NCBI GenBank assembly: GCA_023458555.1
Contig: JAEWYS010000011.1
Span: 25,259-89,258 of the forward strand
DNA from: Bacteroidota bacterium
Lineage (GTDB): Bacteria; Bacteroidota; Bacteroidia; Cytophagales; Cytophagaceae
DNA length: 64,000 nucleotides
Reading direction: 5' to 3'
Shown: piece after piece, positions 43,488-54,000 of the stretch
Layout of the letters: each line of letters starts with the position of its first letter
Position numbering within the stretch: the first letter of the stretch is position 1
The notes under the pieces: model-generated
The model's database searches: none
What the model saw: only the letters and a program-made list of their open reading frames with translations
What the model was told of the DNA's origin: nothing
Translations under genes and position numbers: made by a program

Positions 43488-44669
43488 ATGCACCAGACAC
43501 TATATATACAAATACAGGAAGAGTTTGACCGGATTGCCGATACCTTCAGCCAAAAGGAAAAAGCAATCCTTGAAGACGAAAAGCTGATTATCCTGCAGTC
43601 AAAATACAACCTGCATGATTTGCAGCCATACCATGCGCAGCTCACTAATGAAATGCTGCCTCCGGACGCAAAACTGATCATCGAATCGGAAGAAGATTTT
43701 GACCCCGAGCTGGATGATTTGTATGACTACAGGATTGATTTTGAAAGCAGGAAAGCTTATCTCAAAAGACTTCATTTCGGCGAAGACGTATTCTACAGCA
43801 CTATTTATGAATACCATGAGGATGAGGAATACCACAAAAGCTTTTCCATATACCAGAACAACGGAAGTATAAAAGCAACCAACCTGAGCTATCTGTATTT
43901 CAGAGATGGTCTTCCCTATCAGTTTATAGAGTGCACTGAATACGGCATTTCGCTCAAAACCTATATCTGTGACGAAACATTCATAAAAAGTTATAAGCTT
44001 GAGTGGCCGGATTACGACCATCACTGTATCGGAGAGCTAAGCTACAATCCGGATGGCGATCTGATAAAGATTGTTGAAACTGTTTCGGACGGCAGAGTCC
44101 GCCTGTTGTTTGAAGCAGGATTGGAAACCAGAGATATTGAAACCGTACTGGAAGAGCTGGAAAATTTTCTGGTAGAAAATATCGCGGACCAGATTCTTGA
44201 AAAAGTCAGCATTGAGGAGCCCGTATATTGCATGCTGTTTGAATATACCATGCAGGGTCCTTTCCCGCCCGCCATCGCATTCGGCGTAGCTTCCGAGATA
44301 GAGGGCAAATTTGAAGATCACGCACCCTGCGAGCTGTACAATGCCCCCGACATGCGGTATTTTTCCGAGCATGATAAACCCAGGCTGGTCAACATCGATT
44401 TTTATCCGGAAGATATTCAGTCCGCGTATCTGATCACCACTGCGCACAGCACCAACATTCCCTGGCAGGACGAAGAAGCTTCCGAAACCTGGGCACAGCA
44501 GGTCAAAGATGTATACCTGCGTGTCTGCAAGCGACTGATGCATTTTAATTTCTCGTCCTCCTTTTCCAAAACAGAACACTTCCTGGTGATGGCCCGTGAT
44601 TTTGAGCAATGCAATGAGGAAGAGCTTTTTGAAGAGATGATGAAGTATAAGAGGGAGAAGGGGCTGTAA
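43488..44669 (+). CDS. Acidic cytoplasmic protein of unknown family
   Basis: A 393-residue, strongly acidic protein without signal peptide or membrane helices. It begins MHQTLYIQIQEEFDRIADTF and contains an Asp/Glu-rich stretch (ESEEDFDPELDDLYDYRIDF), a beta-rich middle with repeated YxxxGxL patterns and a helical C-terminus. I do not recognise a domain. Immunity or SUKH-like proteins can have this composition, but nothing specific supports that. A decayed gene lies just upstream. Confidence 0.6.
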   Translation: MHQTLYIQIQEEFDRIADTFSQKEKAILEDEKLIILQSKYNLHDLQPYHAQLTNEMLPPDAKLIIESEEDFDPELDDLYDYRIDFESRKAYLKRLHFGEDVFYSTIYEYHEDEEYHKSFSIYQNNGSIKATNLSYLYFRDGLPYQFIECTEYGISLKTYICDETFIKSYKLEWPDYDHHCIGELSYNPDGDLIKIVETVSDGRVRLLFEAGLETRDIETVLEELENFLVENIADQILEKVSIEEPVYCMLFEYTMQGPFPPAIAFGVASEIEGKFEDHAPCELYNAPDMRYFSEHDKPRLVNIDFYPEDIQSAYLITTAHSTNIPWQDEEASETWAQQVKDVYLRVCKRLMHFNFSSSFSKTEHFLVMARDFEQCNEEELFEEMMKYKREKGL

Positions 44670-44850
44670 ACTTTTAATAAACCGCAGTTTCATCACTTTA
44701 TCTAAAACTGATGAAGCAATTTAATTTTAGAATCAGAATCCTATTTATCTATTTTATTCTTATATTACTCTGTCTACTTAACTATTACTAAACTTATGGT
44801 TAATTTCTAAGTAATTTTATTATCACAAAGTTACATAAGATAACAAACAT

Positions 44851-45993
44851 ATGATTATTTCAAAGTTATTATTAAAAAACTGGAAAAATTTTAAAGAAGT
44901 TGATGTTCCCTTAACTGAAAGAGTTTTTGTGGTTGGTCCAAATGCTTCTGGGAAATCAAATTTATTAGATGTATTCCGTTTTTTAAGAGATATTGCTAAA
45001 CCTGGTGGAGGGTTACAAAAAGCAGTGACTGACCGAGGAGGGATATCTAAAATTAGAAGTTTGGCTGCCAGAGCATTTCCTGACGTGGAAATTGAAGTGC
45101 ACTTTTCTGAGGATGGCACAGATGAAACAATATGGAAATACTCTATAGGAATAAAACAAGAAACCAGAGGCTATCGTCTTCCCTATTTAACTCATGAAAA
45201 AGTATGGAAAGGCACTAAATTAATACTCAACAGACCGGATAAAGAAGATAAAAATGATAAAGATAGACTTACTCAAACACATCTTGAACAAATAAATGCT
45301 AACAAAGATTTTCGGGAGATAAATAGACATTTTGATAATATAGTATACCTACATCTTTTACCTCAATTATTAAAGCATCCACAATCCTTTACAGGACCAG
45401 ACTTACCCGGTGACCCTTTTGGAAAAGGCTTTTTAGAAAGGATATCAAAAGTAAATGAAAAAACGAGGAAGGCTTGGTTAAAAAAGATAGAAGCAGCACT
45501 AAAAATTGCGGTGCCTCAATTCAAAGAGTTTAATTATACTGAAGAAAACGGGCGTCCACATTTAGAGGCAATTTATGACCATTGGCGGCCTAAAGCTGGA
45601 AAGCAAAGAGAAGATCAATTCTCGGATGGCACACTCAGGCTGATTGGGCTTTTATGGTCTTTACAGGAAGGAGATGGATTGCTACTACTGGAAGAGCCAG
45701 AGTTATCATTAAACGGTGCTATAGTTTCAAAAATCCCCTCCCTTATATACAAACTTCAAAAACCTAAAAAGAGACAGATTATACTCACTTCCCATAGTAT
45801 CGACTTGCTCAATGACCGAGGCATATCATTGGATGAAATATTATTACTTGACCCTAAACCTGAGGGAACTGTAGTAAAGACAGCCTCTTCGATTCCTGAG
45901 ATCAAAGCAATGCTAGACGGCGGGATTCCGCCCGGAGAAGCCATTCTACCTCGCACTAAACCCAAAAACATTAATCAACTATCTTTATTCTAG
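44851..45993 (+). CDS. AAA_21/RecF-like ATPase, putative defence
   Basis: A 380-residue SMC/ABC-type ATPase. Walker A is GPNASGKS (29-36), the long insert (about 100-210) is helical, and the C-terminal lobe has the signature-like FSDGTLRLIGLL, Walker B LLLLEEPELSL and the switch His in LTSHSIDLL. This layout is that of OLD/RecF-like ATPases that pair with TOPRIM nucleases. The next gene, 2 nt after this stop, encodes such a partner. Base composition is clearly more AT-rich than flanking genes, as is the partner, which suggests recent transfer. Role in phage defence is inference from architecture, by analogy with PARIS-like ATPase/TOPRIM pairs. Confidence 0.85.
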   Translation: MIISKLLLKNWKNFKEVDVPLTERVFVVGPNASGKSNLLDVFRFLRDIAKPGGGLQKAVTDRGGISKIRSLAARAFPDVEIEVHFSEDGTDETIWKYSIGIKQETRGYRLPYLTHEKVWKGTKLILNRPDKEDKNDKDRLTQTHLEQINANKDFREINRHFDNIVYLHLLPQLLKHPQSFTGPDLPGDPFGKGFLERISKVNEKTRKAWLKKIEAALKIAVPQFKEFNYTEENGRPHLEAIYDHWRPKAGKQREDQFSDGTLRLIGLLWSLQEGDGLLLLEEPELSLNGAIVSKIPSLIYKLQKPKKRQIILTSHSIDLLNDRGISLDEILLLDPKPEGTVVKTASSIPEIKAMLDGGIPPGEAILPRTKPKNINQLSLF

Positions 45994-45995
45994 TT

Positions 45996-46610
45996 ATGAA
46001 AGAAAGCATTATGATTAACTTGGTTTTTGAGGATGAATTGAGCGAGCATGTGTTACGTAAACTGCTAAGTTGTTTTGACGATAAATATGAAGTAGGTCAT
46101 AGCTATAATGGAAACGGATTTGGTTATATTAAGTCTAAAATTAATGGGTTTAATCAAGCATGTAATGCAATCCCTTTTTTGGTACTAACTGATTTAGATA
46201 ATAGCCCGTGTCCACTAACAATAATCAACAGCTGGTTAAAACATCCCATACATCCTAATATGATTTTTCGGATTGCGATAAAAGAAGTGGAGGCATGGCT
46301 TTTAGCTGACACAGAAGGATGTCATGATTTTTTTGGTGTTTCAAAAGTTAGTATACCCAATAATCCTGAATCCGAAAATGACCCCAAAAAAAAATTAATT
46401 GATCTTGCAAAACGATCAAGAAGGCGCAACATAAAAGATGATATAATACCAATTAATGATAATGCAGCAATTGGTCCTAATTATAATGGAAGGCTTATGG
46501 AGTTTGTTTATAAATATTGGAATGTTGATAGGGCTATGGAAAAAAGCGATAGTCTAAGAAGGGCTTACAAAAAGTTATGTTCTTTTCAACACGTAAAAGA
46601 TTATAGTTGA
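45996..46610 (+). CDS. TOPRIM-like (DUF4276-type) protein, partner of the ATPase
   Basis: A 204-residue protein with a TOPRIM-like pattern: an acidic residue after the first strand (NLVFEDELSEHVLRKLL), a DLD motif after the next (FLVLTDLDNSP), and the KEVEAWLLAD segment, which resembles DUF4276 proteins. TOPRIM folds of this sort act as nucleases or effectors beside OLD-like ATPases. It begins 2 nt after the ATPase stop and shares its AT-rich composition. A 14-bp hairpin terminator follows. The domain call is by motif only; specific family membership is uncertain. Confidence 0.7.
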   Translation: MKESIMINLVFEDELSEHVLRKLLSCFDDKYEVGHSYNGNGFGYIKSKINGFNQACNAIPFLVLTDLDNSPCPLTIINSWLKHPIHPNMIFRIAIKEVEAWLLADTEGCHDFFGVSKVSIPNNPESENDPKKKLIDLAKRSRRRNIKDDIIPINDNAAIGPNYNGRLMEFVYKYWNVDRAMEKSDSLRRAYKKLCSFQHVKDYS

Positions 46611-46637
46611 ATTTTATACTCATTTCAGTCTTAAAAA

Positions 46638-46690
46638 GGCAAATACTTCGATGATTATTATAGTCGAAGTATTTGCCATACGCTTTTTTT
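46638..46690. terminator. Bidirectional terminator
   Basis: GGCAAATACTTCGA (46638-46651) pairs perfectly with TCGAAGTATTTGCC (46664-46677). T-runs follow on the plus strand (about 46683) and A-runs precede it, so it can stop both the ATPase-TOPRIM unit and the convergent oxidoreductase. Confidence 0.85.
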
Positions 46691-46724
46691 CTGCCAAACA
46701 AGATTCTACCCTTATCTTCTCCCC

Positions 46725-47762
46725 CTATTTCTTCAGCGCTTCCCGCACCTTCGGCGCTATCTTTGTCCCGAAGATCTCGATCGACTTCATAAGGGACGCA
46801 TGTGAAGGGCCTCCCACATCCATATGCGCGGAGAAACGGGTAAGACCAAACAGCTCATGCATTTCCAGAATTTTATCGATTGCTTCACTTGCATCACCAA
46901 TAATCAGGTGCCCGCTCTTACCCCGGCCGTAATCGTACTGACCACGGGAGTACGACTGCCAGCCCCTGGTACGGCCGATGCGGTTCATCTGATCAGAATA
47001 AACCGGATAGTATTCATCGGCAGTTTTTCTGCTGTCTTCTCCAAAGAAGCAATGCATATGCACGCCCACTTCAAATGCCTTCATATCGTGTTTGAAATGC
47101 TGATAAGCCTCCAGATAGTAATTAAACAGTGGTTGAAATTGTACTGGATTACCTCCGATAATAGCAAAAATCACCGGCAATCCGGCTTTGGCCGCACGAA
47201 GCACAGACTCAGGTGTGCCTCCCACTGCCACCCAGATTTTAAGCCTGTTATTTACCGCGCGCGGTAAGACCTCCTGCTTGTCGAGCGCTGCCCGGTATTT
47301 TCCCTTCCAGGTAATACGCTCCTCCTCATTTATTTTTACCAGAAGATCCAGCTTTTCTTCAAACAGACCGCTATAATCTTTCAGATCATAGCCATATATG
47401 GGAAAAGACTCTGTAAAACTGCCTCGTCCGGCAGTGATTTCCGCCCGGCCATTACTAATCTGATCAATTGTGGCAAAGCTCTGATAGATTCGCACAGGAT
47501 CCGATGAGCTTAAAACGGTAACAGCGCTCCCCAGCTTAATGCGTTTGGTAACGGTAGCCGCGGCGGCCAGAACAATTTCCGGTACAGAGACTGCATAATC
47601 CGGACGGTGATGCTCTCCTATGCCGAAGAAATCGAGACCGGTTTCGTCCATCAGCTTTATCTCCTCGATCAGTTCCCGCAGCCGTTCGCCGGCCGGAAGA
47701 GGTTTCCCCTGCTGATCGTAATGGTTATCTCCAAACATGCCTACGCCTAATTCCATATGCAC
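46725..47762 (-). CDS. LLM-class flavin-dependent oxidoreductase
   Basis: A 345-residue luciferase-like monooxygenase with a TIM-barrel fold. Family traits: MHMELGVGMFGDNHYDQQG, DFFGIGEHHRPDYAVS (HH after the second strand), SSDPVRIYQSFATIDQISNG and AEITAGRGSFTESFPIYG. These enzymes use reduced flavin (FMN, sometimes F420) and oxygen. The substrate is not predictable. It is a single gene ending at a bidirectional terminator. Confidence 0.92.
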   Translation of the reverse strand: MHMELGVGMFGDNHYDQQGKPLPAGERLRELIEEIKLMDETGLDFFGIGEHHRPDYAVSVPEIVLAAAATVTKRIKLGSAVTVLSSSDPVRIYQSFATIDQISNGRAEITAGRGSFTESFPIYGYDLKDYSGLFEEKLDLLVKINEEERITWKGKYRAALDKQEVLPRAVNNRLKIWVAVGGTPESVLRAAKAGLPVIFAIIGGNPVQFQPLFNYYLEAYQHFKHDMKAFEVGVHMHCFFGEDSRKTADEYYPVYSDQMNRIGRTRGWQSYSRGQYDYGRGKSGHLIIGDASEAIDKILEMHELFGLTRFSAHMDVGGPSHASLMKSIEIFGTKIAPKVREALKK

Positions 47763-48180
47763 TATTTTTTTGTAAAGATACGAAAAGGATCGTTTTTATA
47801 CCGGTCAGGCTGTCATATACGCACATCACCCGGCAGATAATACAACCGGATATCAGGGATATAGTTTTTCTGCATTATTTCAGGAAACAGCACTGTCAGA
47901 TCCCATAAACGCGGATAGGTCAGAACCATCTGTTGGAAAAGAATGAAAGGGTTAACACCTGCGACATGATAGCCAATGTAGCCTGTGTCCGGTCTTTTTG
48001 TCCGTTGCTATCAAGCCAAATAATTATCAATTTTAAAATCAGCAATACGCTTTTTCATCTCCTGATTCTGTCCAACTACTTAAATACATGGCTCAATTCT
48101 GTATGAAAAACGCAATATTGCATATATTTACAGGCTAACACGATCTTTGAAGAACAAGAGAGAGATAAAATTTGCAGAAT
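47763..48180. other. Intergenic region, divergent promoters
   Basis: About 420 bp between the oxidoreductase and fabV. No gene or repeat is seen. GATCTTTG near 48145 is one base from the -7 consensus and may serve fabV. Confidence 0.4.
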
Positions 48181-49371
48181 ATGGTAATAGAACCAAGAAT
48201 GAGAGGATTTATCTGTTTGACTTCACATCCCGCGGGCTGTGAAAGAAACGTACTAAATCAGATTGAATACACCAGAGACAAAGGCCCGATCACCGGCCCA
48301 AAAAATGTACTGGTTATAGGAGCATCCACCGGATTCGGACTTGCATCCAGAATTGTGAGCGCATTTGGAGCAAATGCCTCAACCATAGGCGTGTTTTTTG
48401 AAAAAGCGCCTTCAGAAGGAAAAACAGCTTCTCCCGGCTGGTACAACAGCGCCGCCTTTCAGAAAGAAGCCAAAAAAGCAGGACTTTATGCAAAAAGCAT
48501 TAACGGAGACGCTTTTTCCGATGATATCAAAAACAAAACGATTGATCTGATTAAAAAAGATCTTGGCAAAATAGACCTGATTATATACAGCCTGGCATCT
48601 CCTGTGCGTACTCATCCGAAAACAGGCGTTACGCATCGTTCGGTACTCAAACCGATAGGTCAGAACTTTACCAATAAGACAGTAGACTTTCATACCGGAA
48701 AGGTTTCCGAGATCAGCATAGATCCGTGCAATGAAGAAGATATCGAAAATACGATCGCTGTAATGGGTGGAGAAGACTGGCAAATGTGGCTGGAAGCGCT
48801 TCTGACCGCAGACGTGCTGTCTGAAAATGTAATGACGCTGGCGTACTCCTATATCGGGCCACAGCTTACAGAAGCTGTTTACCGGAAAGGTACCATAGGA
48901 AAAGCCAAAGATCATCTGGAAGCTACAGCCTTCAAAATAACCGATCTGCTGAAACAGGTGAACGGAAAAGCATATGTTTCTGTCAACAAGGCTCTGGTAA
49001 CTCAGGCAAGCTCGGCTATACCGGTCATTCCTCTGTATATCAGCCTTCTTTACAAGACAATGAAAGAAAGTGGAATCCACGAGGGATGTATCGAGCAAAT
49101 AGACAGACTGTTCAGAGAACGTCTGTATACAGGCGGAGCAATACCCATGGATGAGAATGGCAGAATCCGGATTGATGACTGGGAAATGAGAGAAGATATT
49201 CAGAACAGGATCTCTGAATTGTGGTCACAGGCCGATACTGATTCCCTTGCATCGATCGGAGACCTGCAGGGATATAAATCCGATTTTCTCAACCTTTTCG
49301 GATTTGGTTTTCCGGAGGTCAATTATCTGGAGGACGTGAACGAAAACATACAAATCGAAGAGCTGCAATAA
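48181..49371 (+). CDS. fabV: Trans-2-enoyl-ACP/CoA reductase FabV
   Basis: A 396-residue NADH-dependent reductase for the last step of fatty-acid elongation. It matches FabV: the opening VIEPRMRGFICLTSHPAGCE, the cofactor loop VIGASTGFGLASRI, and the catalytic Tyr-x8-Lys in AVYRKGTIGKAK. The size (about 400 residues) is normal for FabV and larger than FabI. FabV enzymes are known for triclosan tolerance. The frame opens at TTG 48172, but ATG 48181 (MVIEPRMRGF) fits the family start. A terminator follows. Confidence 0.95.
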   Translation: MVIEPRMRGFICLTSHPAGCERNVLNQIEYTRDKGPITGPKNVLVIGASTGFGLASRIVSAFGANASTIGVFFEKAPSEGKTASPGWYNSAAFQKEAKKAGLYAKSINGDAFSDDIKNKTIDLIKKDLGKIDLIIYSLASPVRTHPKTGVTHRSVLKPIGQNFTNKTVDFHTGKVSEISIDPCNEEDIENTIAVMGGEDWQMWLEALLTADVLSENVMTLAYSYIGPQLTEAVYRKGTIGKAKDHLEATAFKITDLLKQVNGKAYVSVNKALVTQASSAIPVIPLYISLLYKTMKESGIHEGCIEQIDRLFRERLYTGGAIPMDENGRIRIDDWEMREDIQNRISELWSQADTDSLASIGDLQGYKSDFLNLFGFGFPEVNYLEDVNENIQIEELQ

Positions 49372-49402
49372 TCTGCGGTTAAAAACTCCGAAGTACGGCA
49401 AG

Positions 49403-49442
49403 AAGTCCCTTATTCTTCTTTTATGAAGTAAGGGACTTTTTC
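49403..49442 (+). terminator. Intrinsic terminator after fabV
   Basis: AAGTCCCTTA (49403-49412) pairs with TAAGGGACTT (49429-49438), followed by TTT. Confidence 0.8.
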
Positions 49443-49746
49443 AGATATACAGTATACTGCCCAGACCTGCGGGCTGCTCTTTCCTGTAATCATAAATAAA
49501 AAAACATAGTTGTATTTCCCTGTATTTCGCAGGAAAAATCTTAATAATGCAAAAGCGCTCCTGATGGTATGCAACAGGAATTGAGACTTACTCCCAATCT
49601 CCTTCTGTTTTTTATTTGCCTGAAAATTTGAAATTTATAAAAAACACCGTAAACTTACACGCCAAAAGATATACCCTTTTTTATTATTCAACTTGCTATA
49701 TTCTTCATTTATAACTGGTAATCATTCATCTAAAACAATACTACAT
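49443..49746. other. AT-rich intergenic region
   Basis: About 300 bp between the fabV terminator and the TM2 gene. No gene is seen; the last 100 bp are AT-rich and presumably hold the promoter. Confidence 0.4.
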
Positions 49747-49989
49747 ATGAAATCAAAAGGAACTGCATACCTGCTATGGCTAATCAGTATTTTTGGCTGG
49801 CTGGGCTTTCATCATTTTTATCTTGGAAAAGCCGTAAAAGGAATTATCTGGATTATTACCGGCGGAATCTTTGGAATAGGCTCACTTATCGACCTCTTTA
49901 CACTCGGCGGTGCAGTGGACAACTATAACACCAAGGAAGAACTCAAAACAATCCGTGCTGCAACAATGGCAAACTCGGCTAAAATCTGA
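49747..49989 (+). CDS. TM2-domain membrane protein
   Basis: An 80-residue protein with two transmembrane helices joined by a short turn: LLWLISIFGWLGFHHFYLGK and KGIIWIITGGIFGIGSLIDLF. The GxHHFYLG and GIGSLIDL features define the TM2 domain. The open frame runs upstream to 49693, but ATG 49747 (MKSKGTAYLLW) is the better start. Function unknown. Confidence 0.85.
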   Translation: MKSKGTAYLLWLISIFGWLGFHHFYLGKAVKGIIWIITGGIFGIGSLIDLFTLGGAVDNYNTKEELKTIRAATMANSAKI

Positions 49990-50070
49990 TCAAAAAGCTC
50001 AGTCAATATCATAGCGGGCGGGTCTGACCCGCTCCATGCTTTCGTGCAATCTATCTTCTGATCAAATTCT

Positions 50071-50751
50071 TCAGCAGTGGCTACCAGTATTTTTTAAAAT
50101 ATAAAGCATACCGTCTTTTTCTCCATAGCTGTCTCTGAGCTCTTTCCTGCTGGTGCAAACTTCCACAGGCCCTTTATTGTATGGCTGCACCAGCCCAAGA
50201 TCAGGCCGGTTGATCCATAGTCCGGACTCCTCTTCATAGTGCTTGCGGTGCACAAATATATTGGCTACTTTCAGCTGCAGCATATCATGTATAGGCCGGT
50301 TAAGCATAAGTCCGGCCCGGCTATTGGCAAAAATAATCACATCCTGATTGTTGGTCATTATGACAGCGTCGTCAATAAGCTCGATAGCCTCATATACATA
50401 GTGCTTTTTTACAACTTTTTCCTCCAGCTCTTCAGCAAGCATATTCAGCAATAAGCCCAAATTGGCAAACATGGTATTAGTTCCGGGTATTTCCACCCGT
50501 TTCGAAAAATCCCCTTTGGCCACTGAGTTCACTATCTGACTGAGTATATCAAATTTATTGATCAGCTCATCACACTGAATCTTTGTTTCCAGCAACTCAC
50601 TCGTCATCTGAAACAGCGAATGATACCTGTAGTGATTATCAAGCGTTCCCTCTTCCACAAACTGCTCAAGTCGACAGGCCAGCTCATCTCCCAGCCTTTT
50701 CAGCTCCACCATCTGATCATAGTCTGATCGGGTCAATGTAATTGTATCCAT
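50071..50751 (-). CDS. HAMP-PAS signalling protein without output domain
   Basis: A 226-residue soluble protein. An N-terminal helical region is followed by a HAMP-like segment (LSQIVNSVAKGDFSKRVEIP, then a coiled coil to about residue 115) and a PAS domain (about 120-200: ELIDDAVIMTNNQDVIIFAN, PIHDMLQLKVANIF). No membrane helix, histidine kinase, cyclase or HTH domain is present, so it probably senses or relays a signal to a partner elsewhere. Confidence 0.72.
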   Translation of the reverse strand: MDTITLTRSDYDQMVELKRLGDELACRLEQFVEEGTLDNHYRYHSLFQMTSELLETKIQCDELINKFDILSQIVNSVAKGDFSKRVEIPGTNTMFANLGLLLNMLAEELEEKVVKKHYVYEAIELIDDAVIMTNNQDVIIFANSRAGLMLNRPIHDMLQLKVANIFVHRKHYEEESGLWINRPDLGLVQPYNKGPVEVCTSRKELRDSYGEKDGMLYILKNTGSHC

Positions 50752-51019
50752 ATAAAAAAGCTTACCAAAAACATTTGAATGTTATAGCAACAATACCGGT
50801 TCAAAAAAAACAGAGAATAAAATCAGTATACATTAAGTATCCGGATAAAAAATAATTACCACATCCCGTTAAACAAGCAAAGCAGCTGATATCAGACAAA
50901 CATAAAAATCAATTATTTTACCGGCAAATATAAACTAATCAAATACAAAACAACTAATTATTTTCAAATACCTGTTAAAAACCAATCACAACAGCTGTTT
51001 GCCCATATTCTTTCAGCAT
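50752..51019. other. AT-rich intergenic region
   Basis: AT-rich sequence upstream of the HAMP-PAS gene, presumably its promoter. No gene or repeat is recognised. Confidence 0.4.
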
Positions 51020-51052
51020 AAAGCCACCGGCTGCAATGCAACCAGTGGCTTT
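51020..51052 (-). terminator. Hairpin after the giant T9SS gene
   Basis: AAAGCCAC (51020-51027) pairs with GTGGCTTT (51045-51052), extended inward by an imperfect GG-CC stem. It lies about 30 nt after the giant gene stop. The T-run is short. Confidence 0.55.
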
Positions 51053-51079
51053 TAACATTATACAGGCAGGCTGTAGTTA

Positions 51080-54000
51080 TTATTCCTTGCGAATCTTCTG
51101 AACATAGTTTTTACCATTCAGATTTACAATCATCCAGTATACTCCGGCAGGAGCAAAACGGATATCGATTTCCGTCAACTGTCTGTCCGTTGCCTGCCTG
51201 CTGACTGTATGCATGGTTACCCCTCTGGTATCGACAATACGAATATCCACCCGTTCTGCAACCGCATTGCTCAGGTCAACACGGAATACGCCATTGTTCG
51301 GATTCGGATAAACACTGATACCTATACTTTCAATACGATCGGCATAATCAGTGATAATCATATCAAGACGTTCCGATTTTCCTTTACAGCCATACTCATC
51401 CGTTACCTCAACATGATACACTCCGTTTTCAGTAACAGTAATTGCCTGCTGATAGTATTCAAGCGGCAGATCATTGAAGTACCACTGATAGCTTTCTGCA
51501 TCAGAAGCCGTCAGTACAATACCATCAATGCTTACCGATGGTTCAGGGTTTTCGCGAACCGTCATAGTGACTACTTCAGTCTTGCCGGCCTGCAGCGGAT
51601 TAGCAGCTTCGCTTACCACTGCGCTTACTCTGTCCCCCTGTCTGATTCCGGAAGTTGTAAAGAGGGCATCTGCAGCGCCTTCTACCATCTGATCATTAAT
51701 AAACCAGGTATATACAGGTTCTGTCATTTCCTGTGCAGGCTGAACCTGGAAGCTTACTTCCGTGCCTTCGCAAATCGCAGTAGCTTCTGCATAAAGTATT
51801 GCCTTTACAGATCCATCAGTTACTGTCAGTGTAAAGGTACCGCTGGCCGACATACCAGACACATCTGAAGCTGTTATTCTTACTACCAGCACTTGCGCTT
51901 CCTCCGGCACACCGCTCAGTGTCGGACCGGCAGGGTCAAATGCCAGCCACACCGGAAGTCCGGAGCCGTCTTCCATACTCAGAGTATACGTGAGCAGGTC
52001 ATCAGGATCAGCATCTGCAAATGTACCGGAAGGAATTGTAAAGCTAAACTCTTCACCTGCTGTCAGCCACTGATCTGCAAGCTGACCAGCATATTCTGGT
52101 GCATCATTGACCGGAAGAACAGTTACTGTCAAATTCTCTGCATGCAGATTATTGAATGCCTGTCCATCGTCGGCGATGATCACAAATTCCTGAACTCCAA
52201 ACCTATCTTTCACCGAAGAAATTTGAAGCTCACCGGTGTGGTTGTCAAACACAATACTCACCAGATCGGAAACCTCGGGCTCTATAGAGTAGCGGACTAC
52301 CTGTTCACGTTCCTCTTCCGGAATTTCTCCCGGTATTACATATACTAGTACAGTCTCTTCAAAATCTTCCTCTCTGCTGATTTCATTCTCAGAAAGGGTA
52401 AACTTCGGAGCCGTATTGTTTTCATTCACTATATGCACCTCCTGAGCCGATGTTTTCAGAGGCTCAATATTACCCGTACTGTCAATCGCCTGTATGTAGA
52501 AAGCGTACGTACTGCCACGCTTTCCGGCAAACTCGACGGATGTAGCAGAAACATAATCTGTACCGGCCAGACTATCGGAATAATATACGGCAAAAGGTCC
52601 TCCGTTTTCAGAAACAAACAGCTGATAAGCAGCTATACCAGAACCAACATCCGATCCGCTCCAGCTTACTGTAAATACTGTATCATAAGTCATCGCAGGC
52701 AGCTCTTCCAGCCAGCTCACCGGGTGTGTAGCATCGATCATATTGAACCATTTATTCGTAATAATCGCCGCATTATCATCAAATACGATAGAAGCCTCAG
52801 CATGAATGCTGTCACCAGTCACAGCAGCAGCATCTGGTAGTATACTATAGCTCACATACCCCTGACCAATACCGGTGGAATCATTGACAGCAAGGAAACC
52901 TTTCATCGGATCCTGAGGCGGAAGCCCGGTCAGAGGATCAATGCTCTGCAATAGCCAGAAGGCTTCTTTTCTAACAATATCAACACCAGCCGTAACCTGA
53001 AGCAGGATATCCAATGAATCGGTCAGGTCCAGCGTAGCCGTATAGTTGGCTACGTTGTCCGGCACTTCAAACACATAGGGACCGAATCCAAAGCTTCCGA
53101 GACGCAGACTGAGCGGATTGACCAGGCTATCCAGCTTCTGTGTGATTTCCACCCGCTGAGCCGGGGCTGTTGCCAGCTCAGGATCATTTTCAAAGAAAAT
53201 CACGTACGGAAGCTGCTCATGCTTACCCACCCAGGCAGCCTCACCATAACCGATCGGACCAAGTATCTCATTCGGATCACAGGATGCATAAACCGGTACA
53301 CATATAACATCAGAGACCGCGTCACATGCCAGATCCATCCTTCCCTGATCGCAGGCATACCAACACGCCGCGGCGCAAGCTCCTCCCGCGACAGCGGTCC
53401 ATGGCCCGGGTGGCACCCTCAGCATACAGGCAAGCGCTACTCCCAGACATCGCTTTTGACACATTTTACGCCCAACCAGTAGTTTACAGGCTACATTGGT
53501 AATCGTACAACAATTACCCATTCCCGGACCACCACCACAATTAGGCGTGGGGATCGGCGACCCGCACCTTTCCAGACATTCTACCTCCGTTTTATTACAT
53601 CCGCAATAACCCCGGAAAATCTTTTTAGGATCATTCGGACACTGGTCATTACAATCCGGAGTACCATCACCATCCGAATCTTCATCCGGATTGCCGCAAC
53701 CACAAGCGCCCTCTGAGGTTTTCTCAGGATCGTTCGGACACTTGTCCAGACAATAGTCCGGCGTTCCATCGCCATCGGAGTCATCATCCGGCAGGTAGCA
53801 TCCACATTTACCCGGTTCTGTTTTCTGAGGATCATATGGACAACGGTCCTGGCAATCCGGGGTTCCGTCTCCATCCGTATCTTTATCTTCTACCCCACAG
53901 CCACACTGACCGGGATCGGTTTTGTTGGCATCAGACGGACATCCATCATTGCAATCCAGTGTACCATCACCATCGGAGTCATTGTCCGGCGTATCGCAAC

